A stretch of 64,000 nt of DNA from Capsicum annuum (GCF_002878395.1 NC_061114.1:141948369-142012368); one strand, 5' to 3'; counted from the stretch's first letter, positions 45,371-58,906 are shown. Numbers and translations are program-made. Notes: a model not told the origin generated them from the letters alone.

Positions 45371-47177
45371 TCAATGTCATTCATCACAACAATTGAGCAC
45401 CAAGGTATCTAACTATCACCAAAATAATCATCTTCCTAGGTGTACACAAGCGTATCAAAGGGTCTTCCATAATCATAACAAGTCTTGGCCTAAGGTGGGA
45501 CGAAGAGCCAACTTCTAAATACCTAAAATCATTTGTCAAGAAATATTTACACGGACACGGCTAAGCTATCTAAATCCACTATTTGATGTTAAACAAGGCA
45601 TAACTTGATCTAGGATAGCGATTCCTCCTAATCTTATGCAGCTACGTCAATTTCATCTATGGCGTTGACAATTAGGGTAAGTTCATTTGTAACTCAAGTG
45701 ACCTAGGAAATATTCTCATTAGTTTAGTAACTAATGTATTTCTAACCTAAGCATAATCAGAAAAGGTCAACTTTACCTAAAGTATGATTAACTAGTCCAA
45801 TCATACCAAAAACAATATCCAACATAGCGAAAATGATCCGACAAATCCCATGTATTTCAGCTTATCGCAAAAATACCTAAAACCAATACCAAATCTAACA
45901 CAATATCGTAATAATGCTATGGGGTAGCTTAAACTAACAAGGGATAAAACCTAGCCTAATTCTATGCTGAAGAAAGCACATAAGATCCGTTAAATAACCA
46001 CTTTTCTATTTCTTGAATCTTCCGCAAAATGTCAAGCTAGAAAAATCACATTATACTCATGAAATGAGAATAATGATACCTTTATTGCACTATTGTGCTT
46101 CAGTTCCAAAAATTACATCAAAATCCCATGCAGGTCCTATTCACGGAGAACCATATTTCCAAAACCAACCCAATGTTCCCACATGCTAAAGGAATCTTTA
46201 CCATAAAAAATAGGTGAATTTTGAGCTATTTCACTGCTAAAATCAAGCCCCAATTTTTTTGGGATTTTTCAACATGAAATGGTAATTTCTAGCATGGAAA
46301 GAGTGAAATGTCACCACAAATCGTAAGATAATCGCATAAACAAGTGTTACATAAGATCCTAAATCATCCACAAGCTTTAATATTAAGTTATATCACCATT
46401 TATTTTTTAGCTCTTATGAAAATGAATGAAAAAGAGGAAAATTTAGGCAAAGGAGGTCTATTTAGACCTATACTAGGTCCTTGGCTCTCGCTATCACTAC
46501 TCGATATTTGTGATCGTGGTACAAAGCCTCAAAGTCATGAGTCGCTATTGTCACATCACCACTAATGATTGCGTACTAGGGTTTGAACAAGGAGTTATGT
46601 TTATGACTTAAATTGTCACGATCACAACACTTACTACCCTTGTCAAGGAGTCACAATCACGGCCAAAGACATCGCGATCATGATGTACCTAAAATATCAC
46701 GCCAAGCTCTCGAGATTCATCAGTAATCCTCTATATGCAGACAAACTTTATAACAACACTTAATTCGATATTTCAAACTAAATAGCACATTCAAAATTTC
46801 TACTCGAGGTCCTTTTGACTAAATATGGGTCCCACACCCAGTTTTCAATTTCATAACTTTTTGATCAATAGGTAGAAAAGTCCTTGAGTTCCTCGAGACT
46901 CAAACCAAGAGTCATCCTAGCCTAAAATCAATAATCTGATGTTGTTGGAACAATCAAAATTTGTATTTGATGTTGTTTGAGTAAAGTTCTTGCTTAGTAG
47001 TCATTTGGAGCCTACGAAGACTTTAAAAATAGGGAATTGTCTCTAAAAAATAAATGAACTACCTGATAACCAAACTGTTAGTTCCTGCAAGTCATAAAAA
47101 ATGGATTCGGGAAGCTATAGAGAAGCTCTAATAGCGAAAAAAGTGGGAATATGGTAATTAACTTGATGATCATTATA
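44762..47177 (-). repeat. 3' LTR of element D, outer part
   Basis: Continues the LTR of D after element E. The first 600 bp are a degenerate AT-rich repeat array; the U3 end near 46500-46720 has gatcgtgg, tcacgatcac, catcgcgatcatgat words. The outer edge is placed near gatcattata, followed by ttatgcac and an aaagg run next to the integrase tail; the edge is approximate. Confidence 0.65.
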
Positions 47178-47269
47178 TTATGCACTACTAAAGGAAATTT
47201 TGTCCACGAAATTTATGGATTAGGATGTACCTGAAATTTTGAATAGATGAGGATATTAGGTTCGTACAT

Positions 47270-48440
47270 CGCTCTCAATCTCCCAAGTGGCCTCCTCCAC
47301 TAGGCAGTGTTTTCAGTTAACCTTAATGACATAAATATCCTAGTGTGGAACCGCCTAACATCACTAGAAAAAATAAGAATAGCATCTTATACAAAGTTCA
47401 ACCACTCATCTAGCTAGTTTGAGTCCAATCTAAGAACATGAGAAAGATAAGGAATATAATGCATCAACACAGAAACATGGTAAACCTGATGGACAATATC
47501 AAAATCCAGAGATAAAGCTAACTCAAATGTCACCTCACCAACTATGCGAAGAACATCGAATAATCTAACATATCCAGGGCTAAGCTTTTCCTTTCTCCTG
47601 AACCTCATCAAACCCTTCATAGCTGATACTCGAAGTAATACACGATCACTAACTCTAAATCTCTAGGCATGAATTCTACAGTCTACATAGGCCTTCTGTC
47701 ATCTCTGAGGTCCTTTGAATCTATCCTTAACACACTGACACTATCTAATAACTCCTGAAGCAAATCATTACCACGGGGCCAAATCTTGAAAGTCTCAAAT
47801 AATCCAATTGGAGAACAACATCTCATACCATACAATGACTTAAAATTCACCATCTCAACAAATGAATAATAATAATTGTTATATATAGAATCTTCCAAAT
47901 CAATGTTCTACTCAAACTTTCCTTTAAAATAAATAACAAAAGCTCAGAGAATATCCTCAAGCACCTAAATTGTTCATTCAGACTGGTCATCAATTGTGGA
48001 TGGAAAGCGGTACAAAGATCCACTGTGTACGCAACACCTATTGAGAAGCTCTCCAAAATCTAGGAGTGAATACGAAACCTTAGTACAAAATAATAAATAT
48101 TATAACACTATGTAAATAAACTATCTCATGAACATAAATACAGCCTAATCTTTCTCCATTTGATGTCATCTGAATAGACATAAAATATGCTAACTTGGTC
48201 AATTAATCCATGATGACACAAATACCATCAGAACCATAGGAAGTATGAGGCTATAAACTAACAAAATCCATTGTAACCTACTCCTATTTCCATATGGGAA
48301 TAGGAAATCTATCAATCAAACCACCTGGATGCTAAAACTCAACCTTTACCTACTGGCAACGTAGACAATGAGCTACAAAATTTGCCACGTCACTCTTCAT
48401 GCCACTCCACTAATATTGTTGTCTCAAATATCTATACATC
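47270..48440 (-). pseudogene. pol: Integrase of element D
   Basis: The zinc region near 48430-48340 reads YLRQQYWWSGMKSDVANFV then AHCLRCQ. The core follows with VTMDFVSL (first Asp), then YGSDGICVIMDxLTKLAYF. The C-terminal part (47620-47414) has KGLMRFRRKEKLSPGYV, then VTFELALSLDFDIVHQVYHVSVL and LSHVL, the GPY/F-type tail. EWLNFV-like and RLTENTA-like pieces run on to about 47280. Stops and shifts divide the core. Confidence 0.85.
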
Positions 48441-48499
48441 ATTGTTGTGACCATATGAATAGAATATAACAACTGACTTAAGTCAGAAGACGATGAGTA

Positions 48500-49310
48500 T
48501 GTGTAGCTTTATTTGCATTTCAGTTTCTTAGAGGCTGTTGGCATAGGCTATTAAGTCTTTAGACTACTTAATGGTTTGACTTTATATTTAATATCCTATG
48601 AGGATTCTTGCAAACGTTGAGGAAAGGTTGTTGCTTTTTGACCATATTTGGCATCATCAGTTTAAGGATAGTAATCGTAGGTTCCTTTGAGATTAGGTGT
48701 TCAGAGGTGACTTTGAGAGCATCACCCTAGATTCTGAGGGTGTTTTCAGATTTGATTGGCACATTTGCATTTACATAATCAATGACTTGATCTAGTCTAT
48801 ACTGTATGAGGCTCACAACTCTAGCCTTAAGAAACTCTATCCATCTACGTTGTCTAACATTTAGCTCTATCTAGGACATAAGATGCTGAAGACTGTGATG
48901 ATCGGTGAAAATCTCACAATGCACACCAATATAATAATACCTCTAAATCTAAAGTATAAAAACTACCACTGCCAACTCTAAATCATGAGTGGGGTAGTTA
49001 TGCACATGAACCTTAAGTTGTCTCGAAGCATAAATACTAACACAACCTGATGTATCAAAACATAACCATGACCAACACAAAAAGCATTATGGTGAATCCC
49101 TCACCCTAAACAAGAAGAGCTAGAATAGGAGCTGAAGTATGAAAATCCTTGAGCTTTAAACAGCTTGACTCACACTCCTCAGACAATCGAAAAGGAACCC
49201 CCTTTTGAGTTAATATGGTCATAGGCACTTCAAATTGTAGCAAAACCCTTAATGAATCCTCTATAATAATTAGCAAAACCAATAATACTGCGAACCTCAA
49301 TCAAAGATTA
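48500..49310 (-). pseudogene. pol: RNase H and RT connection of element D
   Basis: The connection part at 49300-49106 reads LTQKGVPFRLSEECESSCLK, then LKDFHTSAPILAL. The RNase H part near 48920-48780 has DHHSLQHLM, then IELNVRQRRWIEFL and a decayed H.GK.N.VADALS region. The linker SENTLRI and SEHLISKEPTIT follows near 48720-48650. Confidence 0.8.
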
Positions 49311-50030
49311 GGTCAAGCCCAATCATCAATCACCTCAATCTTTACAGGCTCTATAATAATCCCATCCTTAGATACAATATGTCTAAGAAATGTAACTGAC
49401 TTATGCAAAAACTCACACTTAGAGAAGATCGCAAAAAGCGTATAAACTCAAAAAGTTTGGAACATAATCTTCAAATGATGATCATATTTCTATCTACTCC
49501 TTGATTACCCAAAGATGTTACTGAAGAACAAAATCACAAAGGACTCTAAATAAGGTCTGAATTCTCAGTTCATCAAATCCAAACATACGACTGGGTCATT
49601 AGTTATGTTGCATGTCATCACTAATAATTCATAATGACCATAGCAGGTCCCACAGGTTATTTTATGTATATCCTTAACCCAAATCCTCAATTGATGGAAA
49701 CCAAATCTCAAATAAATCTTAGAGAACATGACTGCACCCTGAACTTGGTCAAACAAATCATCAATGCAAGCTATAGGATAATAGTTCTTCATCTTAACCT
49801 TATTATGATGCCTATAATTAATACAAATAGGAAAGTTGTCATCATTATTCTTCACCAACAATGTAGGGGCTCCCCAAGGAGACGTACTCAATATTACAAA
49901 AACCTTACAATGATGATCCAGTTGCTAAGAATTTAGCTCCGTAAGCTAGGAAAGAGCCATATGGTAAGGTTCTATAAAAATATGTTGGGTTACATGCTCA
50001 AGATCAATAGCAAACTGAATCTCTTGGGTA
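49311..50030 (-). pseudogene. pol: Reverse transcriptase of element D, polymerase motif lost
   Basis: The start reads LPGIPPTQEIQFAIDL near 50030. The 49891-49565 open stretch carries SPWGAPTLLVKNNDDNFPI, INYRHHNKVKMKNYYPIACI, DDLFDQVQGAVMFSKIYL, RFGFHQLRI and YGHYELLVM. At about 49530-49513, where FIDDIL should be, the frame reads FFSNIF. This is the longest recognisable RT piece in the window but is inactive. Confidence 0.88.
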
Positions 50031-50756
50031 GGGGGAATACCAGGTAGGTTAATAAGGAATACATCAAAAAACTCAGAAACTACAGGAATAGTATGTCAAG
50101 CAACAGACTCTCCATATTAGTATCACAAATACCTGAGAGATAAGACTCATAACCGCTAAAAATAATCCTCCTAGCATGTATAAATAATCCCCGTTGGCTC
50201 ATGATTAACTACTTCCTGCTACATGACTAGGGGTATATAATTCATAGCTAAAGTAATATCCTTGGCAAAACTATCCATGAATGCATGATAGTGGGATAAC
50301 TAGTTTATGACCAGAATTACATCAAAAACCACCATATCTTGGAAAATGAGATTATCTTGAGTATCAATATCGCTAATAGTCACAACACTAGGTCAGAACA
50401 CATTATCCAATACTAAGGAATCAACAACATGAATAGATGCACGTAGGAAAAAAGATAATAAATTCCAAGATAACTCTAATCATGGTGAATAAAAAGATAT
50501 ATAGTAGTAGGTGGATCCCAGATCAAATAAAGTAAGGGTAGACAAAAGGCACACAAAAATCATACCTATATTAACCATATCTAATGACTCAGCCTCAGGT
50601 GTAGCACATATTGTATATGACTGACCATGCTCGCCATATGTTAGCCTCCAGATCGACCTCCTATCCTACCTTCCTTAGAACCTCCTTAAGTAACCTAAAA
50701 ACAACCCCTAAGAAATTGAGACCAACCTCAAGTTGAGGGATAAATCGCTCTAATAG
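50031..50756 (-). pseudogene. pol: Aspartic protease of element D
   Basis: The active-site strand reads TLFDLGSTYYYISFY near 50540, close to LFDPGSTYSYVSS. Further on come VVTISDIDTQDNLIFQDM, then VVFDVILVINWLSHYHAFMD near 50290, the ILGMDWLSPYHA block. Stops divide the two. The upstream side is broken by solo LTR G. Confidence 0.8.
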
Positions 50757-50761
50757 GGGGA

Positions 50762-53061
50762 TGACACGACCTAGCCCTAGGCCTTATAGTAATGGGCATC
50801 CCAAGTACAACCTATATAAAGCCTTAGATGGGACGAATTTAGAACATATAACAAGATAGTGTAAATATTGTTGTTACGACTCTTAGCTAGAGTCACAACC
50901 ATGACCGAGACAACTGAGTCCACACATACCAAACAAACCATCCAACTATACCATAACAAACCACAGGCCATAAACTAGGCCATAAATAAAGAGAATATCA
51001 AACCATTATAATATAATTAATCTAAAAATATAATATGATGAAACAACCAACAATATCGTCCAAGGGTGTAAGACCCAACACCAAAACAGAAACCAAGGAA
51101 AGGACCAATACTGATCCCACCCACACCAACCTCCAAAAGTTACAAAAAGACTATCCAAAAAAGTAAACAAATTTGACTGGGACATGCCCCCAACCATAGC
51201 CAAAACCAATATCTGAAATAAAGGAAAAGTGTCTAAAGCAATCCATAACATGAAATGATGCCTTCTTAAAGGATGGAAGCTCACCACTTTAGTCCAAATA
51301 CTGATATCAAAATTATTTACTAAATAGGAGAAGTAAAATAGTAGTTTCCTGCATAGCATGGGTATAGAACCGCCAATAGACAGGGTTAGCGAGTGACTAC
51401 TAGTATGAAACACAAGATAAGGATAAAATAATGCCAGTTATAAAAACAAGAAAAACCATCCATAATGCATACAACCATACATATTTAAGTATCGGTAAAG
51501 GGAACCATGTTTAACATTCAAGAACTTTTACCTGGGCTATGTTGCTTGGTCTTCCTATACTATCCACGGGTAATATGCATTCAGGCCCCATACTGAAAAG
51601 GACCTTGTGCGTGTAGCCAAACAACCAGGGAATTACACAATGGGATGACTAGTATATCCCCCCGAATAGTGTGAAATCATGTACACGATCTGCTAAGACC
51701 ATCCTTATATTAGAAAATACAAATATCAAATTTTTGTCCCTCTGAGACGGCCACCTTCTATGACATTGCTATGTAACCTACTAGAAATACCCAATTAAAT
51801 TCAATTTCTAAATAACGAAACTATTATACATTTATTAACCAAGTAAAATATTAGTGGTATTCTCCTACCACTCCTTGCATACATGTAATATTCATAGCCA
51901 AACCATTTAGGTTAAAGGGACTTTCAAGTGCCCTTCCCATATAACATATTACACCACTTATGAAACTTTCATGTTCTCCACAAGCATAACCATTTATCCC
52001 TTATCTTTTTCAAACTATTTAAACCATGTATAATTCCTTTACCAAGTTTAAAACATGCAAGAGATCCATTTAAAAGAAGTCAATGAAATGAACATATCTT
52101 TATAAGCCTTTTTTCAAATACCTATAGGGCATAATATAACGAAAACAAATTCCAAAGACCATTAAACCATTATTATGCAATCAAATTGTCCAAAACTGCC
52201 ATTAATGTATATTAAAGCGTAATTAAAACCATAGGAAACCATAAACAAGCATTTAACATAAAACCTCAAAATAATAGTTGAAAACCATAATCAGGAAATA
52301 GTAAAACCATTAAAACAATCACTTAAACCATGGCTTTAGTTGAAATTACTATGAGGGGAGAGAATCATGCCTTATACCGAAGAATTGATTGAAATAAGTT
52401 ACCAAGACAAGCCCCAAAGAAATACTCGAGTGGAAACCCTAGCCTTTTTCCCCCAAAAGCTCTTAAGGGAATTATGAAGTGCTTTGGAATAGTTTCTTAG
52501 TGTTAATGATTAGAATAATAGGGTAAATAACCTCATAAGTATATTAGAAGTTGGGTGTCCTAGTTAGGGTAAGTAGGGAAATGTCAAGAATACCCCTACT
52601 TAAATCCTTGAAAAATCACGTCACTTGGATACGACTGACACATACCAGTTGTACCCGCCCAATACGATCGGTAACCACTGCTTATATCTAAGCCTAAACA
52701 CTTTGGATCAAAAACCCTTTGGATCAAACACTGTCTAGTATATGACTCATCTAACTAAGTTGTAACCATAGAAAACCATTTGTATCAATAACCCATATCT
52801 CTGGTAGAATGAAATGCCAAGACGACCAAACACTACCCACCAAGTGAGTCCTTGATACAACTCATACCACGCCATATGACTCATACCTCTTAGTCGTACC
52901 CAATCCAGTGACCCAAACTATCCCTCCAACTAAGATTGGATAGCATACGATAGGACTATACCAATCAGACCCCAACATACAGCTCGTATCCATGTGTCAT
53001 ATTTGGTTTGGAGAACAAAATTCTAGGAAATTTTTTAAGTGTCAAAACTTAGGTTATTTTA
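50762..53061 (-). mobile_element. Solo LTR G inserted between gag and protease of element D
   Basis: The plus-strand start tgacacgacctagccc is of the same type as other minus-strand LTRs here. It is 2300 bp, close to their lengths. Identical gggga flanks lie at 50757-50761 and 53062-53066. The right edge reads ggttatttta, a strongly decayed gggtgttaca, so this edge rests mainly on the flank match. Gag of D resumes right after it. U3 near 52620-52990 is rich in tacgac, gatacga and ctcgta words. The 135-residue open frame at 51413-51006 lies in the LTR and has no recognisable domain. Confidence 0.75.
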
Positions 53062-53066
53062 GGGGA

Positions 53067-54350
53067 ATACTCTAAGATGAAGCAACAATAACCCATCGAC
53101 TAGGATAATCTCCTGAACATTGACCATGAGCTCCACAACTATAGCATTTCACTAGAGCTGAACCAGAACAAATAGATCTGACTGACCAAGAATAACCACC
53201 ACGTCTAGAATGACCAAAAGATAAATATCTAAAAGACAAACCACTACCCTGACCAAGGAGATATCTAGTACTAGACTAATAACCACACATAATCTAAAAT
53301 GCTGCCTAAACAGGTTGACTAGGTAGACCCTAAGGCTAGTAGAATAGATTTCGAGGATATCTACTATGAAAATGACTACCTTTTAACTGGGAACAACTAC
53401 CGCTCCTACTAAAACTGCCTCGATGTAGAGCCCTCTTATTGCTACCCAAACAGGCCTAACGATGTATCTCCTCCATAACTTAAGCATGATTAAAAACCTC
53501 AACAAAAGACATACCCACAACAACCTAACTTTGAGTATACATAGGAAGGGTAAGTCTCAACCCTCTAATAAAGCAACAAACTCTCTCATACTCAGTATAA
53601 ATAATAGAAGTTGCATACCTAGCCAACTCATGAAATTGAGCCCCATACTATGCAACAGCCATAGAGCCCTACTTCAATCAAGAAAAATGATCTCTTAGAT
53701 GACCCCTAAGGCTGTGAAGCACATACTTCTGAAACATCTATTAAAACTAAGCCTATATTAAAGGAGAAGATCTAACTTGTCAAGAATCCAAATAACCTAC
53801 CCACCAATACCATGCAACCAAGTTCAACTGAAATATAGTGTAATATATCCCATTAGTCTCAACTAAGCCCAAATAAAGAGCCTTTCTTGACAAGTAATTA
53901 GAAACCTATATGCCTCCTCACCTGGAGCACCAAAAAAACTAGGTGGAGTCATTCTAAAAAATCTACCTAAGATTTTTTTCTCCTTGGATGACATATCATG
54001 ATGGGTAACCATTAGTTAAGCAATAATCAGCTAAGAAACCACCGACACAAGTGGAACCTCAACTCTGGGAGCCGTAGATATAGGTTGCACCCATGTGTCT
54101 ATACCACTCTGATCTGTATTTTGTATACCATCAAACGGTTCACCAACAACTAACCCTAAAATCTAAACAAAAGCACCCTGACCACTAAAGAAGAAACAAA
54201 CCCTATTGGAGCCTACGATGGAATTGGGTCTGGTAAAGGACCCTTATCCTTTGCCCTCGCTTGGAACATATCTAATCATTGTCCATGACCTCTAGGTCAT
54301 CGACAAACAGGAAAAGAATCCATAGGCTTGGCCTTGTGACCCTCGTCACG
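53067..54350 (-). pseudogene. gag: Gag of element D
   Basis: The amino end near 54350 reads ARTRATATRDEGHKAKPMD. The Gag core near 53945-53800 has PSFFGAPGEEAYRFLITCQE then RLFIWA, matching PPSFSGAPGEDAYEFL..C.ERL. The C-terminal part near 53560-53470 has GLRLTLPMYTQSQVVVGMSF then VEVFNHA. The knuckle near 53140-53100 reads CYSCGAHGQCSGDYP, with the His and last Cys lost. Many stops. The open frame on the other strand at 53462-53698 is a shadow of this. Confidence 0.83.
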
Positions 54351-54565
54351 TGTAGCAGTAGCACGTGTCCTAGCTATCTATTAAAGAGTAAAGTCAAAGT
54401 AAGTATCTAAAAACCAACTTGAATTCTTAGCAAGAAATGAGTGAAAAAAGAAAATAACCCCTAATATTGGACTGTAGCCTCCTAAAGATAGAAAATGAAT
54501 GTCATTATTCCAATCCATATGACTCTATTAGACATTCTCTTATAAAAATAATATCGGTGTAACTT

Positions 54566-54578
54566 GGGTTTGATACCA
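54566..54578 (-). promoter_or_regulatory. Primer binding site of element D, tRNA-iMet type
   Basis: Minus strand TGGTATCAAACCC, two bases inside the LTR edge at 54581. Confidence 0.75.
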
Positions 54579-54580
54579 AT

Positions 54581-55040
54581 TTTCAAGACCCGATATACAA
54601 TTCATGATTGCACTTACTCTATCTCGCAGGTAGGTGAGCGAAACCATAATGCTGAGTTAAACATAATGGGTTAACTATTTGGAAAATGCTCAACATAGGT
54701 GGGACACAACAAAAAAATATAAATAATAACATATTTAAATTAGATAAAGATGGTCAATATAGACACCATCCTATGATTGGGTACAGCAAGTACAAAAACA
54801 TCTAATAATGATAATAATACAACATAAGTATCTATAATAGTCAATAACATATATCTTTAAACAAAAGACTAAACATAAAAACATAATAGGAAATAGGTGA
54901 CTACAATTCCTAGGAATCACCCTATATTTTGATATCAACACAATAGGAACGTCGAGCAATGAAAGGAACTAGTACTCGAATCTTTACCAAAAATGCACAG
55001 AAGTGTTGTACGATTACCAAAACCTTGGATATTGTTAAAC
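54581..55040 (-). repeat. 5' LTR of element D, truncated
   Basis: Starts tttcaagacccg (TG decayed to TT) and aligns with 36894-37345 through tctatctcgc, gacaccatcc and gaaataggt blocks. The match fades at about 55040; a ctgaggtaactc word at 55176 may match 37433, so the true limit could be near 55190. The remaining 3 kb or more of the LTR is absent. Confidence 0.72.
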
Positions 55041-56276
55041 TATAAGGGTTGCACTATAACAATCCTCTTTATTAAAGATTCGTCTATAAAACTAACTCTA
55101 TCTTTCTCTATTAATCAAACCTTGACACCTCTGCCATGTTTCCCTCAACAATGCTTAACTCTAACCAGTTACAAGCTGAGGTAACTCTACCTAAGCAACT
55201 ATCTCACATGAAAACACTAATCTTATAGAATGAGTAGTTCTGTTATGATTCAACACTCACTCAAGAACCATTTCTTTTTAAACTCACATATAGCAAGGAA
55301 CTTAAGGAGTAATGAAATATTGTTTTACTGCTTTTCTTTTCCTTTCTTTTAAATGTTTAGAAACCAATTATTGTTGAGGCATCTCTTTTCTTTTATATAT
55401 GGGTGATGATTAGGTCTTTAATAATATTTGACCAGTTTTCCATGTCAGTAAAAAATAAAATCAAATATCACCGGTATGTTTGTTATACTAGATGATAAAA
55501 CTCTGTAGAAGGCGTGAGCCAGCTATACTGTACCTTGCACATCCAGAGACCCGGTCCCTTTTAGTTTATCTGCTTATTATCAATACTTCATATAGATATT
55601 TTTAGCCTTTTTGATGATGAAAAACAAAACATAACAATTTGAGCTTCAATGCACATTCATCACATTTCTTTAGAGTGATTACCACTTGAGGATGAATGTT
55701 CTCCCTATCATCATGGTTTCTCCATCATACGAACTAAGGACCTAGTCCCCTATTGTCATATTGTAGAAACAACTTTTTCCTATAGTATGACTTCCTTTAG
55801 GCCTTCATCTCAATTACATTGCCATGAACTTAGTGTTTATTCTATATTTTGCATCATAGAAAAGGATTGACAGTAAAGCAAAAGTAAAGATAAGCACAAA
55901 TTTGTTAACTCATGGCCACTGGGCCAGTACTAAAATAAATATTAACTTTTCAATTTAAAGAGAACAGATATAATACAGAATGCAAAGATTCATTCATAAG
56001 CTAGATAAGTATCATAGCATGGCATAAATTATATTTTCTTAGTAATAAGCCACAGGAATCAAGAATGATAAATAACTGAAGGACTAGTAATAAGAGCTTG
56101 AAGGAGTACGGTCATATTATTATTTGTATGCCATATCAATACATTTAACTTTAGGACCTCTTAAGTTAAGATTGGAACCCTCTTCTTCAGTTCATTATAA
56201 CATGGTCTTTCTTTAGAGAGATGCTTAATTGGCTTCTAAATCAAGCTAATTTCTTCATTCTTGGTAGCTAGATTGC
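55041..56276. other. Unassigned region between D and F
   Basis: About 1.2 kb that does not match any other part of the window by eye. It lacks LTR edges, Gag or Pol motifs, and the CTGA-rich or palindromic words seen in the LTRs. Its base composition is plainer, with a ctttcttttcctttctttt pyrimidine stretch near 55335. It may be host DNA, an old DNA transposon or another repeat. The open frame at 54993-55184 has no recognisable domain. Confidence 0.4.
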
Positions 56277-58906
56277 TATAACGCCTCAAATCTGGTACCC
56301 AAAATGCTACATGGTAGTTATGACCCCGAAGGACCACAAGCTAACCCATGGCTGATATTTGTACCTGTATACTGCATAATATACAATAAAATATGGAAAC
56401 ATGAACTAAAAGGACATAAGGTTCATAAGCAAATGAACATCTGATAAACAATGTCTGAAATCGGTATATTAATACCAAAGCAAATCTGAAATGATAAAGG
56501 AGTTGATGGAACATGTCCCTAGCTAACTCGGACTACTGAAATATACTAAAAATAGAATTGGTAATGAAATAATCATGTCCTCAAAGAATGAGGACTCACT
56601 GCTAACTCTGATTGCTGAACAGGGATGCTATTGGTTCTCTGGAGCTCGTGCTTCTAAACCAATAGTATAAGACACCATAGTAAAAATGCATCGGTACTTT
56701 AAATATACTGGTATGCAAGTGAGGTAGGCTGAATGCAATAGGTTCATATGCATGAACAATACTAACTAACTAACTAACATCAACATGAGAATACATGTAT
56801 GCATGTGTAACTGTAACTAAGATCATGGTTGGACTGAATACTAAGTTCTGACTACTGAGTTTTACCAATAACATAGAATTACTAATATATGAAGGACTGA
56901 TCTATGTTACTTATACATAAATAACTGTGACTGACAGTGCTGATTATGAAGAATTGGTCTAGTTGATTATATCCGATAGTACTAAAGATGAACACTCCTA
57001 AATTTGATAGAACTATCTGAGTTCTATTCTATATCTGATTTGACTATATCTGATAGTCCTAAAATCTAAAGAACTATCTGAGTTCTTTTACTGAGGCTGA
57101 GAATGAGACTGAAACTATAACTATGGAAAGTGATCATCTAACTGACATTCCCCAGAACTGAACTAGTGGGGTCCAACCAGTAACCCCAGTTGGAAGGGTA
57201 TCATTATCGTGCCATAAGTAAAGACCGGTTGTGAATATACCTTCGCTGACAGTGACATCTTCCATCAACCCCTCAAAGTAGGTAACCCAAATGAGATGTG
57301 TATATATCCCTAAACGCGTAGGGTGCATCTCAATATACCTTGTCTATGTAGTTCTGGAACACAAGGATTGCTTCTAAGGATTACACTCTCTACTAAATAA
57401 CAGGTGAGTTCCCATCCTTGGGTTCATTGGTGCTGAATCCAAATCCCAACTAAATAGACAGTGAACGGATTAACTAAACTAAACTGATTTAAATAAACTG
57501 AACTGATTAGCTGATGGTACCATTAAGTGGAGCTAAACTTAATTTACCAAGTTTCATAGACTGATGGAATGCTATAGAGATCTGAGGGCTGACTGAGAGT
57601 ACTGAAGTTACTGACACTTTTGAGGAATACTAAAATCATGGATATTACTGGACTACAGAGATTTCTAAGATTTTTGAGAGTTCCTGAGTCACATAATTGA
57701 CTGAGTTCTATGGATCGTGGCTTGTCAGAGAGTATCGTGAAAAAATGAAATGGCTCTAAGCACACAGCTAAGTTATAGGGTACAAGTACACCCAAGATTC
57801 GATAGAACAAAACTGACATAGCATGACTTACGTGAACACATGACCAATAACACAATTCATAATTCATATATTGAAGCACTTCATCAAACATGTGATATGC
57901 ATAAACTTGTAAAAACATAGAGATTTCATAATATCATACAAGTTGGACACTTTTCCTTCATATCGGCATTTAATCAAACACATGATAGGCATAATATATA
58001 TAGATACCATTATACAACAATTATACATCATGATTCAATATCTAATTTCATTATCCTAGGGTTTAATCATAGGTTCACATGAATATACATCTATACAAAT
58101 CAATTCCACATAACATTAATAACCTAACATGGATTTGAATTCAATTGATCATTCTCAGCATAAACAAAACAAACCCAACATGAAATTCATAAATAAATCC
58201 ATAAACTTGAACTCAGAAATGAGATTCTTAGGCTTCATGGACAAAAGGAGTCCATGAATGAACACTATGTATACCTTAGTTCGTGATTTCATTAAGATTG
58301 ATAGTGAAACCTTCTTGAATTTGAATCCCCAATAGAAACCCTAACTTGTTCTTGAAAGAAACTTAAGAGAAACTAGTATATTTTGGGTGAAGAATGACTA
58401 AGTCATATGTTTTAGGGTTTAAATTGGGGAAGGAAATTGACCCTTTTAACCCTTGGACGTGTCTTTAATTTCAAAAAAAATTTCTCAATTTCCATCCTTG
58501 GAGCGATGCGCCACTATCGCGCCAAGTCACTAGAATGTGACAAATGGGAAATTGCGTGGTGGCGCGACGTAGAGCTATCGGATTGCCACATTATTTGTGA
58601 CCTAAAAGTTTGGTCCGATGCGCCACTATCACAGAACTAAATTGGAAATTGACAATTTTAATTTGAGCTATCACCATGATGTGATGAAGGCTCTAGTGAT
58701 ACACTATCTCACTTAAAAGGCTCTAACTCTTCACCCAGGTGTCGGATTTGGGTGAATTTGGTAGCGATGGAAAGCTTATTCAATTCCCCACATGAAAAAG
58801 GGAGATCTTGAAAATACCACATGTACAAAACTAGATTCATCTATCAAAGAAAGCTTCTAACATTCTTGGAAAAAGTTTCAAGCTAGAAAAAGTATGGGGT
58901 ATTACA
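56277..58906 (-). repeat. 3' LTR of element F, 2630 bp
   Basis: Starts tataacgcctcaaatc (TG to TA) and ends ggggtattaca. It aligns with 62033-64000 through gttctctggagctcgtgctt, tatactggtatgcaagtgagg, and catgtgatatgcataaactt. It includes an (acta)n run at 56761-56778. U3 near 58500-58640 has gcgatgcgccactatcgcg and gatgcgccactatcac, the same CG-rich words as in other families here. Open frames in both LTRs on the minus strand (57918-57544 and 63579-63274) are just the shared LTR sequence. Confidence 0.88.

Larger units (their letters stand above)
36894..55040 (-). mobile_element. Element D: Ty3/gypsy element with very long LTR, carrying E and solo LTR G
   Basis: Minus-strand order from the right: truncated 5' LTR, iMet-type primer site, Gag, solo LTR G, protease, RT, RNase H, integrase, 3' LTR split by element E. 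The two LTR starts (36894 and 54581) align for roughly 450 bp, including the acttactctatctcgc block. The integrase tail resembles the GPY/F-containing chromovirus type and the Gag core is of the PPSFxGAPGEEAYxF kind. Without E and G it would be about 9.6 kb plus the missing part of the 5' LTR. The right target site is lost. Confidence 0.8.

Noticed and set aside
51006..51413. 135-residue minus-strand open frame rich in Trp, Phe and Leu
   Set aside because: It lies in solo LTR G. The hydrophobic look comes from T-rich DNA, and there is no supporting motif or start context.
57544..57918. Open frame with a counterpart at 63274-63579, apparently a conserved protein
   Set aside because: The two are the same stretch of the two LTRs of element F, so conservation reflects LTR identity by descent. 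The frames differ by indels at their ends.
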